The notes beneath the pieces are model-generated. The model was not told the DNA's origin and ran no database searches. It was given only the letters and a program-made list of their open reading frames with translations. DNA of 64,000 nt from Ectopseudomonas guguanensis (GTDB lineage Bacteria > Pseudomonadota > Gammaproteobacteria > Pseudomonadales > Pseudomonadaceae), in the NCBI RefSeq assembly GCF_900104265.1, contig NZ_FNJJ01000008.1, positions 198,000 through 261,999 on the forward strand, read 5' to 3'. Position numbers and translations under genes: made by a program. How positions within the stretch are numbered: position 1 is the stretch's first letter; each line of letters starts with the position of its first letter. This document shows, piece after piece, positions 1 to 8,522 of this stretch.

Positions 1-342
1 CTGTTCGAACAGTGCCGGCAGTGCCTTTTCCAGCCAGGCCGGTTCCAGGTAAAGGGTGGAATAGGTGAAGCCGCCCGGCGTCGGCGCGTGGCCGTCATGA
101 ATGTCGCCGGGTTCGAGGAAGAAGGTCTGCCCGGCGACGCTGCTGAGCAGTGCGCGCCGGCAGTGGAACTGCTGCACGCCCTGCTCGGTGAAGCCGATCA
201 GGTAGCTGTCGTGCCAGTGCGGGTCGTAGGCGTGGCCCTCGAAATGCGCACGGATCACCTCGATGCCGGTGTCGGCATCCTGCTTGAGGTCGACCCACGA
301 TTGCGCATTCATCGCCTGCTGCCCGTCGTGCTGAGAACGCAT
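1..342 (-). CDS. AraC-family transcriptional regulator, N-terminal part (cut by window edge)
   Basis: This minus-strand frame is open from the start codon to the window edge, so only the first 114 residues are visible. The sequence has the cupin-like AraC_binding signature, with an HWHD stretch followed by GFTEQGVQQFHCRR and FLEPGDIHDGHAP. This fold senses a small ligand and is normally followed by a C-terminal HTH_18 DNA-binding domain, which would lie outside the window. Two in-frame ATGs are possible, at 342 and 312; the second has a GGGCAGCAGG purine stretch upstream. The gene runs in the same direction as the cob operon but is separated from it by a palindromic repeat, so no shared regulation is implied. 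Confidence 0.8.
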   Translation of the reverse strand, partial: MRSQHDGQQAMNAQSWVDLKQDADTGIEVIRAHFEGHAYDPHWHDSYLIGFTEQGVQQFHCRRALLSSVAGQTFFLEPGDIHDGHAPTPGGFTYSTLYLEPAWLEKALPALFEQ

Positions 343-443
343 GAGCTTACCGCGTTCACCGCACAAGCCTAGAAGGTTTGTGCAGATGCCTTTCGGTAGC
401 GAGGGCCGCAAGGCGCGGATGCCGGATCGGCCTGAACCTGCGC

Positions 444-479
444 TGGTGCGCACGGCCAGTAGGGTGCGCCGTGCGCACC
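444..479. repeat. Short palindromic repeat, family A (compressed inverted pair)
   Basis: GGTGCGCACGG is followed within a few bases by AGGGTGCGCCGTGCGCACC. The same element recurs at 7391, 16942-17006, 48577-48628, 51041-51109 and 53187-53250. It sits just beyond the 3' end of cobJ. Confidence 0.7.
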
Positions 480-484
480 AATGC

Positions 485-2134
485 CTATTCCTGTGGATAA
501 CTGCGCGGCGTATACACCCACTCGCCGCCATCGGCACGGGGGAAGCGGCGGGTCTGGCTGGAGCCGATGATCACCAGGGTACGCATGTCGACCATCTCCG
601 GGGTCAGCTCGCCGAGGGTGAGGGTGCGCAGGGCTTCGGCCGGCCGGCCGATATCGCGGCCGAGCACCACCAGGGTCTGCGGTTCGCGATGCTGGCGCAG
701 CAGCTCCAGGGCGCGGCCGAGCTGCCAGGGGCGGGCCTTGGATATCGGGTTGTAGAAGGCCATGGCCAGATCCGCTGCGGCGGCATGCTGCAGGCGCTTT
801 TCGATCACCGACCAGGGCTTGAGGTTGTCGGACAGCGAGATCAGGCAGAAGTCATGGCCCAGCGGCGCGCCGGCCTTGGCGGCGGTGGCCAGGGCGGCGG
901 AGACGCCCGGCAGCACCTCCAGCTCGACGCCGTGCCAGGCCTCGTTCTGTGGGCTTTCCAGCGCTTCCATCACGGCGGCAGCCATGGCGAACACGCCGGG
1001 GTCGCCCGAGGAGATCATCACCACGCGGCGGCCCGTGGCGGCCAGTTCGAAAGCGTGGGCGGCGCGCTGCAGCTCCTCGCGGTTGTCGCTGGGATGCAGG
1101 CATTGATCGGCGCGCAGCGGGCCGGCCATCTTCACGTAGGTGTCGTAGCCGAGCAGGTCTTCGGCTTCGTCCAGGGCGCGGCGCACGGCCGGGGTCATAT
1201 GCTCGGCGGCGCCGGGGCCGAGGCCGACCACGCTGAGGCGGCCACGGCGCTGGCCGAGGCGTTCGATCTGCAGCGGCTGTTCGCCCAGCAGCAGGCGCAG
1301 GCCGTCGCCCCGGTGGCATTCGACAGGCAATTGGGAGTCGCTGTGGATAAAACGCAGCGGTAGTTTGAGCTGCCTTGCGGCCGTGTGTAGCTCGGCATTG
1401 GCCATCCAGCCTTTGTTCGCCAGCAGGCAGGCCAGTGCCTGCGGCGCCAGCCTGGCGGCGCTCAGCGCCTGCTGCAGGCGGGTGGCCAGGTCGGCGCCGG
1501 GGCGTTCGATCAGCGCGGCAGCGACGCGGGGGTGGATCAGCAGTTCGTCGGCCCTCGGTGGACGTTGCTCGGCGGTGATATGGATCACCCGCGACGCGGT
1601 CTGATCTACCGGCAGCTGCGCCGCCTCCAGCCAGGGCGCCTGGCCCTCGATGCGCACGCTCTCGCCGCCGAGCAGGTCGCTGACGAAGCGCTTGCCCTGC
1701 TGCAGGTCGGCCAGGGCATAGCCAGCCGGTGGCTCCAGCAGGCAGGTGCCGAAGCGCAGTTCGCCGCTGGTGGTGATGGCTGGCGTTACGCCCAGGTGCG
1801 CGGCGATCTCGCGGGCCAGGCGATTGACCCCGGCCAGGCCGCCGAGCAGCGGCACCACGGCGCTACCGTCTTCGGCCAGGGCCAGCACCGGCGGTTCGGC
1901 GCCCTTTTCCGCCAGTAGCGCGGCCAGGCTGCGGATGACGATACCGGCGGCGCATAGCACCACAAGCGGCTGGCCGGCGCGATACAGCGTGCGCAGGGTC
2001 TCGCCGAAGTCGTCGTAATGGCGCTCTGCGCCATCGGCGCGCCCGCGCAGGCCATGGATCACGGCCTGTGGATAAAGCGCCTTGAGGCGTTGTGCAGTGG
2101 TCAGCGCGCTGGCGCCGAGGATGACGATGTTCAT
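485..2134 (-). CDS. cobJ: Precorrin-3B C17-methyltransferase with N-terminal CbiG/CobE-like region
   Basis: This 549-residue protein carries out the C17 methylation and ring contraction step of aerobic corrin synthesis, working on the precorrin-3B lactone made by CobG. Residues about 1-290 resemble CbiG/CobE (for example VVLCAAGIVIRSLAALL and the C-terminal LACLLANKGW stretch). Residues from about 300 form the SAM-dependent methylase, with the glycine loop VVGLGPG and the second loop SSGDPGVFAMAA. The CbiG-CobJ fusion is usual for Pseudomonas CobJ (about 560 residues). I chose ATG 2134 because AGGA lies ten bases upstream. An upstream in-frame ATG falls inside a dispersed repeat and is unlikely. 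It is the last gene of cobGHIJ. Confidence 0.93.
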   Translation of the reverse strand: MNIVILGASALTTAQRLKALYPQAVIHGLRGRADGAERHYDDFGETLRTLYRAGQPLVVLCAAGIVIRSLAALLAEKGAEPPVLALAEDGSAVVPLLGGLAGVNRLAREIAAHLGVTPAITTSGELRFGTCLLEPPAGYALADLQQGKRFVSDLLGGESVRIEGQAPWLEAAQLPVDQTASRVIHITAEQRPPRADELLIHPRVAAALIERPGADLATRLQQALSAARLAPQALACLLANKGWMANAELHTAARQLKLPLRFIHSDSQLPVECHRGDGLRLLLGEQPLQIERLGQRRGRLSVVGLGPGAAEHMTPAVRRALDEAEDLLGYDTYVKMAGPLRADQCLHPSDNREELQRAAHAFELAATGRRVVMISSGDPGVFAMAAAVMEALESPQNEAWHGVELEVLPGVSAALATAAKAGAPLGHDFCLISLSDNLKPWSVIEKRLQHAAAADLAMAFYNPISKARPWQLGRALELLRQHREPQTLVVLGRDIGRPAEALRTLTLGELTPEMVDMRTLVIIGSSQTRRFPRADGGEWVYTPRSYPQE

Positions 2135-2146
2135 GCGGTAAATCCT

Positions 2147-2198
2147 GTAGCCCGGATGCAAGCCGGGGAATGGGTTTCCCGGATTGCATCCGGGCTAC
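2147..2198. repeat. Palindromic repeat, family B (inverted pair)
   Basis: GTAGCCCGGATGCAAGCCGG is followed by its inverted partner CCGGATTGCATCCGGGCTAC, which can fold as one long hairpin. It lies directly upstream of the cobJ start. Related copies occur at 7438 and 53262. Confidence 0.75.
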
Positions 2199-2252
2199 GA
2201 GCTAAGTCCTGTGTGCTGAGGTAAATGAATTGCCTCGTTAGTGCACGGACTG

Positions 2253-2360
2253 CTCCCTCTCCCATTTATGGGAGAGGGTTGGGGAGAGGGTGGCTCAGGC
2301 GACTCGGAGTTGCCGGTTAGACCCTCTCCCCCGGCCCCTCTCCCGCAAGCGGGAGAGGGG
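2253..2360. repeat. Purine/pyrimidine-rich palindromic repeat, family F (double copy)
   Basis: CTCCCTCTCCCATTTATGGG continues into an AGAGGGTTGGGGAGAGGG tail. About 30 bases later a second copy of opposite orientation begins with ACCCTCTCCCCC. Related copies occur at 32982-33023 and 55255-55294. It fills the gap between cobI and cobJ. Confidence 0.75.
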
Positions 2361-2380
2361 AGACAAGCATATTGGGTGCC

Positions 2381-3124
2381 TCACCCCCGCCACTTCTGCC
2401 CGGGCACCAGAATCATCGAGAAGTACGGCGAATCCATCGGCTCCACCTCGTCCAGCGGCACGATCTTCTGGCTGGCCATGGTGGCGCGCTCGACGTAATG
2501 GGCGCGGCCATCCAGGCCCAGCTTGCGCAGCACGCGGCGTACCTTGTCGAAGTTGCGCCCGAGCTTCATCACCACGGCCGCTTCGGCGTCGCGCAGGCGC
2601 TGTTCCAGCTCGTCTTCCGCCAGCACGCCGGAGAGCACGCTCAAGCTCTGGTTGCGGTACACCAGCGGCGTGCCGAGCACCGAGGCGCAGCCGAGCATCG
2701 AGCACACGCCGGGCACCACTTCCACCTCGTAGCGGTCGGCCAGGCGGTCGTGCAGGTACATGTAGGAGCCGTAGAAGAACGGGTCGCCTTCGCAGATCAC
2801 CGCCACGTCCTGGCCGGCGTCCAGTAGCCGGGCGATCTGCTCGGCGCAGGTGTCGTAGAAGTCGGCGATCACATCTTCGTAGGAGAGCGGCGGGGCGAGC
2901 TTCTCGGTGGTCACCGGGTAGACCAGCGGCAGGCGTTGCTGCGCCCCGGTGAGATGGGCCTCGATGATGCTGAAGGCATTCCCGCCATGACCGGCATTGT
3001 GCTTGGCCTTGGCCACGAAGTATGCCACCACCGGCGCCGACTGCAGCAGGCGCAGGGCCTTCAGGGTAAGCAGCTCGGGGTCGCCGGGGCCGACGCCCAG
3101 GCCAAGCAGACGACCAGCCATCAT
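2381..3124 (-). CDS. cobI: Precorrin-2 C20-methyltransferase
   Basis: CobI transfers a methyl group from SAM to C20 of precorrin-2, giving precorrin-3A for CobG. The 247-residue protein is a single tetrapyrrole methylase domain. The N-terminal glycine-rich loop [17 protein letters not shown] is at residues 7-23 and the second cofactor loop [10 protein letters not shown] is near residue 112. The length is typical. The start ATG (3124-3122) overlaps the cobH stop as ATGA, so the two are translationally coupled. A second ATG follows immediately. A double family-F repeat separates it from cobJ downstream. Confidence 0.95.
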   Translation of the reverse strand: MMAGRLLGLGVGPGDPELLTLKALRLLQSAPVVAYFVAKAKHNAGHGGNAFSIIEAHLTGAQQRLPLVYPVTTEKLAPPLSYEDVIADFYDTCAEQIARLLDAGQDVAVICEGDPFFYGSYMYLHDRLADRYEVEVVPGVCSMLGCASVLGTPLVYRNQSLSVLSGVLAEDELEQRLRDAEAAVVMKLGRNFDKVRRVLRKLGLDGRAHYVERATMASQKIVPLDEVEPMDSPYFSMILVPGQKWRG

Positions 3125-3747
3125 TCCACCTCCGAGGCCAGGGCGTTGACCGCGGCCACCGCCATGGCGCTGCCGCCACGGCGGCCACGGATGATCACGT
3201 AGGGCACGCCGCGGCTGTCTGCGGCCAGGGCATCCTTGGATTCTGCCGCACCGATGAAGCCCACCGGCATGCCGATGATCAGCGCCGGCTTGGGCGCGCC
3301 GGCATCGAGCATTTCCAGCAGGTAGAACAGTGCGGTGGGGGCATTGCCGATCACCACCACGCTGCCCTCCAGATGCTCGCGCCAGTGCTCCAGGGCCACC
3401 GCCGAGCGGGTGTTGCCGACTTCGCGGGCCAGCTCCGGCACGCCGGCATCGTGCAGGGTGCAGATCACCGGGTTATTGGCCGGCAGGCGCGGGCGGGTGA
3501 TGCCCTCGGCAACCATGCGCGCATCGCAGAGGATCGGCGCGCCGGCCAGCAGCGCGGCGCGGCCAGCGGCGCCGGCACCGGCGGAGAAGCGCAGATCCTC
3601 CACCACGTCGACCATGCCGCAGGCGTGGATCACCCGTACGGCGAGTTTTTCCAGGTCGGCGGGGATGCCAGCCAGGTTGGCCTCGGCGCGGATGGTGGCG
3701 AAGGAGCGGCGGTAGATTTCCTGGCCGTCGCGGATGTAATCAAGCAT
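3121..3747 (-). CDS. cobH: Precorrin-8X methylmutase
   Basis: CobH moves the C11 methyl group to C12, turning precorrin-8X into hydrogenobyrinate. The 208-residue protein contains the conserved IHACGM motif with the family's catalytic histidine at H41. It also shows the substrate-binding stretches [10 protein letters not shown] and IGNAPTALF, and the [15 protein letters not shown] signature. Its start lies eight bases inside cobG and its stop overlaps the cobI start, so it is the middle of a tightly packed cobGHI unit. Because methylase CobI and mutase CobH act at different stages, the order reflects the operon rather than the pathway. Confidence 0.95.
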   Translation of the reverse strand: MLDYIRDGQEIYRRSFATIRAEANLAGIPADLEKLAVRVIHACGMVDVVEDLRFSAGAGAAGRAALLAGAPILCDARMVAEGITRPRLPANNPVICTLHDAGVPELAREVGNTRSAVALEHWREHLEGSVVVIGNAPTALFYLLEMLDAGAPKPALIIGMPVGFIGAAESKDALAADSRGVPYVIIRGRRGGSAMAVAAVNALASEVE

Positions 3748-5053
3748 CGGGTTTTCCTGCGGGATGTTGGCGGGCGAACCAGGCGCCTGCCTCGTCGATG
3801 GTCATGGCCGGCGCCAGCAGACGGCCGAAACCGGGCGCCGCGGGCTCGCGTTGGTAGAGCTGGTAGTGGTCGGGCGTGCTGGCCAGCAGGGTGTAGGGCT
3901 GCACCCGCGCGCTGGCGCAGCTGCGCGGGCAGGCGCTGAGGTGCACTTGCGGGCGGGTACCGCTTGCGCGCAGCAGCTCGGCCAGATGCAGGGCGTGGTG
4001 CTTGCTGTCGGCCAGGCCGCGCGCGCAGGCTGCCGAACCGGTGCAGGCGACCAGGCCGAGCAGCGGCTCGTCGGCCAGGGTCAGCAGGCCCAGCTGGTCC
4101 AGCTCGGCCAGCAGCTCGCGGGCGCGGGCTTCGGGGACGTTGCCCAGCAGCAGGCCCTGCCAGGGCGTCAGGCGCAGCTCGCCATCGCCATGGCGCTCGC
4201 TCAGCTCGGCCAGCGTGGTCAGTTGTTCGGCGTGCAACCGGCCCAGCTGGGCGCCAGCAGCGACCATGCACAGGCCGCTCTGCGCCTGTGGATAAATCCC
4301 CGCCGGCGCGCGCTCGACGGTGGCGGCGGGCTGCCACGTGGCCGGGGCCTGCTGCAGGGCAAAATCCAGGCGCGCCTGCAGGCGCTGCAGCAGTTCGTTG
4401 GCCGGGATCTGCGTCAGCAACTGGCGCATGCGCGACTGCTCGGGCGTGGCCAGTTCGAGGAACAGCAGCAGCAGTTGGCGAACCAGTTCGAGCGCCTGGC
4501 TCGCTTCGACGCGCGCGACGGGCGCATCGCCAGGGCAGCCGGCCAGGCCCAGCAGCAGATGCTGCTCGTCTTCAGCCGCCAGCCACAGGTCGTGGGGATG
4601 TTCGCGCATGGCCAGGGCTTCGCCGCCATCGAGTTGCAGGGCGAACTTGGGCGACAGGGCATGCAGCGCCGGGCTGTCCTGCAGCAGGTCGAGCAACTGG
4701 CCGGCCAGTGGGCGCACGTCCATCCGCATGTGCGGGTCCAGGCCGGCGGCGGGGCTGAGCAGCAGGTTGCGCACATCGTCGGCGGCGGCCACGCGCGGGC
4801 CTAGGCCGGCGCTCAGCAGCGCGTCGATCAGCGCGTTTTCCTGGCCGGGCAGCACGCCGCGAATCTGCAGGTTGCTGCGGTTGGTCAGCTCCAGCACTCC
4901 GCTGGCGCCATGCCGCGCCGCCTCGGCAATCGCCCGCGCCTGGGCGCTGCGCAGCACGCCGCCGGGCAGCTTGATACGGCAGATGCCACCGTCCAGCGCG
5001 GGGACGATGCGCAGCAGGCCGGGACAGGCGGAAGGGCGAATGGAGGTGTGCAA
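3740..5053 (-). CDS. cobG: Precorrin-3B synthase (CobG), sulfite/nitrite reductase-like
   Basis: CobG is the oxygen-dependent monooxygenase that makes the precorrin-3B lactone, the step that marks the aerobic pathway. The protein has two ferredoxin-like NiR/SiR half-domains. The first begins near PSACPGLLRIVPALDGGICR, and the second carries the cluster and siroheme cysteines in ACTGSAACARG and HLSACPRSCAS. The frame is open from a GTG at 5149, but that codon lies only 15 bases after the riboswitch and lacks a ribosome site. I prefer TTG 5053, preceded by AGGTGA with four-base spacing, giving 437 residues. It is the first gene of a riboswitch-led operon cobG-cobH-cobI-cobJ. Confidence 0.88.
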   Translation of the reverse strand: MHTSIRPSACPGLLRIVPALDGGICRIKLPGGVLRSAQARAIAEAARHGASGVLELTNRSNLQIRGVLPGQENALIDALLSAGLGPRVAAADDVRNLLLSPAAGLDPHMRMDVRPLAGQLLDLLQDSPALHALSPKFALQLDGGEALAMREHPHDLWLAAEDEQHLLLGLAGCPGDAPVARVEASQALELVRQLLLLFLELATPEQSRMRQLLTQIPANELLQRLQARLDFALQQAPATWQPAATVERAPAGIYPQAQSGLCMVAAGAQLGRLHAEQLTTLAELSERHGDGELRLTPWQGLLLGNVPEARARELLAELDQLGLLTLADEPLLGLVACTGSAACARGLADSKHHALHLAELLRASGTRPQVHLSACPRSCASARVQPYTLLASTPDHYQLYQREPAAPGFGRLLAPAMTIDEAGAWFARQHPAGKPDA

Positions 5054-5164
5054 GCGGTCACCTGTGGCTAACGACGCGGCGACCGAACCAGCGAAATCCG
5101 CCCACAGGGGGATTCCATGGCATCGGTACACCCCGCCCGATGTTGGCACTCGCGACCAGCGTTC

Positions 5165-5327
5165 GTCGGCAGGTCTCCTGGCTGACAGGTCTTGATCCGC
5201 TGCGCCTTCCCGGTTACCCAGTGGCCGATTGCATTGGACTCGCTGTTTACAGTTGCGGGGGCAGCTCGGTCGCGATCAGAGATCGCTCCGGATTCCCTCT
5301 TAGGCCCGTTTTATAAGGGGCACCGAC
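5165..5327 (-). ncRNA. Cobalamin (AdoCbl-type) riboswitch upstream of cobG
   Basis: Read on the minus strand, the element shows the class landmarks in order: GTCGG (5' side of P1), AGAGGGAATCCGG, GAGCTGCCCCCGCAACTG, GCCACTGGGTAACCGGGAAG, and a B12-box-like end GCCAGGAGACCTGCCGAC, whose CCGAC closes P1. It lies 111 bases before the preferred cobG start, which leaves room for an expression platform near the AGGTGA ribosome site. Family knowledge predicts that bound cobalamin represses cobGHIJ. Confidence 0.93.
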
Positions 5328-5336
5328 GAAGGCTGT

Positions 5337-5342
5337 ATTATG
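5337..5342 (-). promoter_or_regulatory. Candidate -10 element of the cobG operon promoter
   Basis: On the minus strand this reads CATAAT, about ten bases before the first paired base of the riboswitch, which is where the RNA would be expected to start. The -35 region is not recognisable. The plus strand reads TATTAT at 5336-5341, which could serve cobL, so the two divergent units may share this short AT-rich spot. Confidence 0.35.
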
Positions 5343-5398
5343 CCCGCTTTGCCCGGCGTCGCGACACGCGCCCTGTCGGCTACTTGCGAGGAAGGTGG

Positions 5399-6601
5399 AT
5401 GAAACCCTGGTTGACCCTGGTCGGCATCGGCGAAGACGGCTACCCCGGCCTGGGCAAGGCCGCGCGCCGCGCGCTGCTGGCGGCTACGCGCATCGTTGGC
5501 GCGCCGCGTCAGCTGGCCTTGCTGCCGCCGTGCATCGGTGGCGAACGGGAAACCTGGCCCAGCCCCTTCGACCTTGAGCCGCTGCTGGCGCGGCGTGGCG
5601 AGGCGGTATGCGTGCTGGCCAGCGGCGACCCGATGTTCTACGGCGTCGGTGCCAGCCTGGCGCGCCAGCTGCCGGCCGATGAGCTGCAGGTACTGCCGGC
5701 GCCGTCCTCGGTGTCGCTGGCGGCGGCGCGTCTGGGCTGGCCACTGCAGGAGATTGAGGTGGTTTCCTTGGTCGGCCGGCCGCTGGCCACGCTCAACGCC
5801 CGGCTGTTTCCCGGCATGCGCCTGCTGGTGCTGAGCGCCGATGGCGACACGCCCGCGCAGGTTGCCGCAACGCTGCACGCCCGTGGTTTCGGTGCCAGCC
5901 GCCTGACCCTGCTGGAGCATCTGGGCGGGCCGGAGGAGCGCCGACTCGATGGCCTGGCCGAAAGCTGGTGCCTGCCGCGCGGCGCCGACCTCAACCTGCT
6001 GGCCGTGGAATGCCTGGCCGACGCCGGTGCGCAACTGCTGCCGCCGACCTGTGGCCTGCCGGACGAGGCCTACCATCATGACGGCCAGCTGACCAAGCGT
6101 GACGTGCGTGCGGTGACCCTGGCGCGCCTGGCGCCGCTGCCCGGCGAGATGCTGTGGGACGTCGGCGCCGGCTGTGGCTCCATCGGCATTGAATGGATGC
6201 GCGCGCACCCGGCCTGCCGTGCCATCGCCATCGAAGCCAATGAGGGGCGTCAGGCCCATATCCGCCACAATCGAGATGCCCTCGGCGTCCCCGGCCTGCA
6301 ACTGGTCGCCGGGCATGCGCCCGAGGCGCTGGCCGGGTTGCCGGCGCCGGATGCGGTCTTTATCGGCGGTGGCGTCACCGTGCCCGGCGTGCTGGATGAT
6401 TGCTGGGCCGCGCTCAAGCCCGGCGGACGCCTGCTGGCCAATGCCGTGACCCTTCAGAGCGAGGCGGCGCTGGTGGCCTTCCGCGAACGGCAGGGTGGCG
6501 AGCTGCTGCGGCTCACGGTGGCCCAGGCGCAGCCGCTGGGCGGCTTCGACACCTGGCGCGCGGCGCTGCCGATCACCCTGCTGGCGGTGCGCAAGCCGTG
6601 A
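5399..6601 (+). CDS. cobL: Precorrin-6B C5,15-methyltransferase (decarboxylating)
   Basis: CobL methylates C5 and C15 and removes the C12 acetate carboxyl to give precorrin-8X. The 400-residue protein is the usual fusion of a CbiE-type tetrapyrrole methylase (residues about 1-200, [15 protein letters not shown] at the start and [11 protein letters not shown] near 78) and a CbiT-type Rossmann methyltransferase (about 205-400, SAM loop [14 protein letters not shown] from residue 254, IEANEGRQ after it). ATG 5399 is preceded by GAGGAAGG. The frame is open further upstream, but that part overlaps the antisense riboswitch and is non-coding. Its stop overlaps the cobK start. Confidence 0.95.
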   Translation: MKPWLTLVGIGEDGYPGLGKAARRALLAATRIVGAPRQLALLPPCIGGERETWPSPFDLEPLLARRGEAVCVLASGDPMFYGVGASLARQLPADELQVLPAPSSVSLAAARLGWPLQEIEVVSLVGRPLATLNARLFPGMRLLVLSADGDTPAQVAATLHARGFGASRLTLLEHLGGPEERRLDGLAESWCLPRGADLNLLAVECLADAGAQLLPPTCGLPDEAYHHDGQLTKRDVRAVTLARLAPLPGEMLWDVGAGCGSIGIEWMRAHPACRAIAIEANEGRQAHIRHNRDALGVPGLQLVAGHAPEALAGLPAPDAVFIGGGVTVPGVLDDCWAALKPGGRLLANAVTLQSEAALVAFRERQGGELLRLTVAQAQPLGGFDTWRAALPITLLAVRKP

Positions 6602-7317
6602 GCGCGCGCATCCTGTTGCTCGGTGGCACCACCGAGGCCCTGCGTCTGGCGCGTCGACTGGGGTCGGAAACCATCTACAGCCTGGCCGGCCTTGGTCGCG
6701 TGCCGGATGACCTGGCCTGCCGCGTGCGCGTCGGCGGCTTTGGCGGTGCCGAAGGCCTGGCAGCCTTTATCGACCGCGAAGGCATCGAGCTGCTGCTGGA
6801 TCTGACCCACCCCTATGCGGCGCAGATCAGCCATAACGCCGCTCGCGCTGCCGAAATGGTAGGCGTGCCCTGCTGGGCCCTGCGTCGCCCCGGCTGGCAA
6901 CCCGGCGCCGGTGATGACTGGCGCGAGGTGGACGGCTGGGATGAACTGACCCGTGCGCTGGCGCCGTTCAACAGACCCTTCTTCACCTCCGGGCGCGAGC
7001 CGCTGGCGCATCTGCACGAGATACCCGAGCACCAGCACTGGACGGTACGCTGCCTGCAGAGCGAACCGGCACCGCCGCGCGCCGAGATCATCGGCGCGCG
7101 CGGGCCGTTCTCCCTGGGCGAGGAGCGTGCGCTGTTTGCCCGTATCCGCTGCGATGTGCTGGTAAGCAAGAACAGCGGCAGCGCCTCCACCGAACCCAAG
7201 CTGCAGGTCGCCCGCGAGCTGGGCTTGCCGGTGCTGCTATTGCGCCGCCCGCGGCTGCCGGCGGTGACGCGCCAGTTCGAGGAGCTGGACGCTCTCTACG
7301 AGGCGCTGCCCTTGTAG
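6598..7317 (+). CDS. cobK: Precorrin-6A reductase
   Basis: CobK uses NADPH to reduce precorrin-6A to precorrin-6B, the substrate of CobL. The 239-residue protein begins [17 protein letters not shown], the nucleotide-binding loop of the CobK/CbiJ family, and shows [14 protein letters not shown] and the C-terminal [15 protein letters not shown] stretch. It starts with GTG 6598 inside a GTGA overlap with cobL. The TAG stop lies within a palindromic repeat (7313-7366). In P. aeruginosa PAO1, as I recall it, a cbiD gene sits between cobL and cobK; here the two overlap directly. Confidence 0.93.
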   Translation: MSARILLLGGTTEALRLARRLGSETIYSLAGLGRVPDDLACRVRVGGFGGAEGLAAFIDREGIELLLDLTHPYAAQISHNAARAAEMVGVPCWALRRPGWQPGAGDDWREVDGWDELTRALAPFNRPFFTSGREPLAHLHEIPEHQHWTVRCLQSEPAPPRAEIIGARGPFSLGEERALFARIRCDVLVSKNSGSASTEPKLQVARELGLPVLLLRRPRLPAVTRQFEELDALYEALPL

Positions 7318-7366
7318 GACGGGTGAAACCCGCCAATGCCGGCCTGGCGGGTTGCACCCGCCCTAC
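7313..7366. repeat. Palindromic repeat, family E (inverted pair), supplies the cobK stop codon
   Basis: GTAGGACGGGTGAAACCCGCC is followed by GGCGGGTTGCACCCGCCCTA. The TAG of the first half is the cobK stop codon. Copies occur at 16899, 44740, 45838 and 63028. Confidence 0.75.
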
Positions 7367-7390
7367 GCTTGCTGCGCCTGCGCTGATTCC

Positions 7391-7411
7391 GTAGGGTGCG
7401 CCGTGCGCACC
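7391..7411 (+). repeat. Palindromic repeat, family A (single copy)
   Basis: This is a single copy of GTAGGGTGCGCCGTGCGCAC between cobK and the 2Fe-2S protein gene. It is the only unpaired member of its family in the window. Confidence 0.7.
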
Positions 7412-7437
7412 GGGCTTGCCTCCGTCCGTAAAACCTC

Positions 7438-7459
7438 CCCGGATTGCATCCGGGCTACG
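7438..7459 (-). repeat. Palindromic repeat, family B (single copy)
   Basis: CCCGGATTGCATCCGGGCTA matches the right half of the inverted pair at 2147-2198. It ends some 35 bases before the next gene. Confidence 0.6.
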
Positions 7460-7494
7460 ACTGACTGCTAGACTGCCGGCCCTTTCGGAGCCCG

Positions 7495-8196
7495 ATGATG
7501 AGCCACGTCCCTTACGCCCGCATCCTGTTTATCGGCCCCGGCCTGGGTCGTGGGGCATCGGCCGAGCGTCTGCAGCAGCGCATCACCGCGTTGCTGGGCG
7601 AGGCGCACTTGCATGACACGGAGCAGGATGGCTTCTGGCAGGCCATCGCTGCGGCGCCGCGGCCGCTGCTGGTGGTGGACCTGGAGCCGCGCGCCGATGC
7701 TGCGCACCGCGACTGGCTGCGTGAACGCATCGCCGAGCGCGGCGATGGGGCGGGCGTGTTCGTGGTCTGCGCGGCGCTGGAGGACGCCTGGCTCGATGGC
7801 CTCGCTGCGCTGCTGGAGCGTTGTGAGGCGCACCTGCCCTGCAGCGATGTGCCGCCGGTGCCGGCGCACCATGCCTGGTCGCAGATCCCGCCGCATGCGC
7901 AGCGCCTGCTGCTGTGCAACGGCCCGCGCTGCACGCGCAAGGGCGCGCTGGGCCTGTGGAAAACCCTGCGTCAGCGGCTCAAGGCCGCGGGAAAGCTGGA
8001 GTGCGAAGGCGGCGTGCATATCACCCGCAGCCAGTGCCAGTTCCCCTGCGACCTGGGGCCGACCGCGAGCCTTTATCCACAGGGCGAGTGGTACGGCATC
8101 AGGGACGAGGCGGCGGTGATTCGCCTGGTCGATGAGCGCCTGGTGGCGGGCAGGGCGTTGCCGGAGTTGCGCATCGATGAGCCGGGCAACAATTAG
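7495..8196 (+). CDS. Thioredoxin-like (2Fe-2S) ferredoxin domain protein linked to cobalamin genes
   Basis: The protein has 233 residues. The N-terminal half (about 1-120) resembles a CbiX-like or regulatory segment without clear catalytic residues. The C-terminal half carries four cysteines in the thioredoxin-like 2Fe-2S pattern: C141 and C146 in LLLCNGPRCTRKG, then C181 and C185 in SQCQFPCDLGP. Proteins of this kind often sit beside cob genes and may supply electrons for cobalt or corrin reduction; that role is inferred from position only. It starts at one of two adjacent ATGs (7495 or 7498) after a GGAG. It lies between cobK and the riboswitch-led transport operon, the same place as PA2910 in my recollection of PAO1. 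Confidence 0.75.
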   Translation: MMSHVPYARILFIGPGLGRGASAERLQQRITALLGEAHLHDTEQDGFWQAIAAAPRPLLVVDLEPRADAAHRDWLRERIAERGDGAGVFVVCAALEDAWLDGLAALLERCEAHLPCSDVPPVPAHHAWSQIPPHAQRLLLCNGPRCTRKGALGLWKTLRQRLKAAGKLECEGGVHITRSQCQFPCDLGPTASLYPQGEWYGIRDEAAVIRLVDERLVAGRALPELRIDEPGNN

Positions 8197-8312
8197 CAAC
8201 TCGGATTACGCCTACGGCCAATCCAGGCTACGAGCAATCGCCGCTAAAGCGCCTCCCACAATTACCCTCGCGCCTTGACTTGAGCGGGTGTGGGTGGTCA
8301 TATCCGCCCCGC

Positions 8313-8481
8313 TTCAGGTGTCTCACGCCGCCGCGCGTGAGGTGAAACGGGAAGTCGGTTGAAGTCCGACGCTGCCCCCGCAACGGTAAGCGAGCGACCG
8401 CATCGATACGCCACTGTGCGCCACGCGCATGGGAAGGCGATGCGTTCATGACCCTCGCAAGCCCGGAGACCGGCCTGGAGT
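8313..8481 (+). ncRNA. Cobalamin riboswitch upstream of the TonB receptor operon
   Basis: The landmarks appear in order: CAGGTGTCTC (5' side of P1), GTGAAACGGGAAGTCGG, GCTGCCCCCGCAACGGTAAG, CCACTGTGCGCC, ATGGGAAGGCGATGCG and the terminal B12-box-like AGCCCGGAGACCGGCCTG, whose CCTG pairs back to CAGG. The element lies about 345 bases before the preferred receptor start, an unusually long distance, and a Zur-like palindrome lies in between. Confidence 0.93.
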
Positions 8482-8522
8482 CATTTGTCTGGCAACCCGC
8501 GGTGGGCGGGCGTTGACTCCAG
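8475..8522 (+). promoter_or_regulatory. Hairpin overlapping the 3' strand of P1, candidate expression platform
   Basis: CTGGAGTCA (8475-8483) and TGACTCCAG (8514-8522) are perfectly complementary, with an inner CCCGC/GCGGG stem between them. The left arm shares bases with the CCTG that closes riboswitch helix P1, so the two structures exclude each other. No uridine run follows, so it is not a plain terminator. Confidence 0.5.

Noticed and set aside
341..1363. A 340-codon plus-strand open frame opposite cobJ
   Set aside because: It is the mirror of a well-recognised gene in GC-rich DNA, with low-complexity composition (G, Q, H, A) and no family signature.
2253..2360. Possible small CRISPR or satellite from repeated CCCTCTCCC units
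   Set aside because: Only two inverted copies with unrelated spacing, and the same unit is scattered elsewhere singly. It is a palindromic dispersed repeat, not an array.
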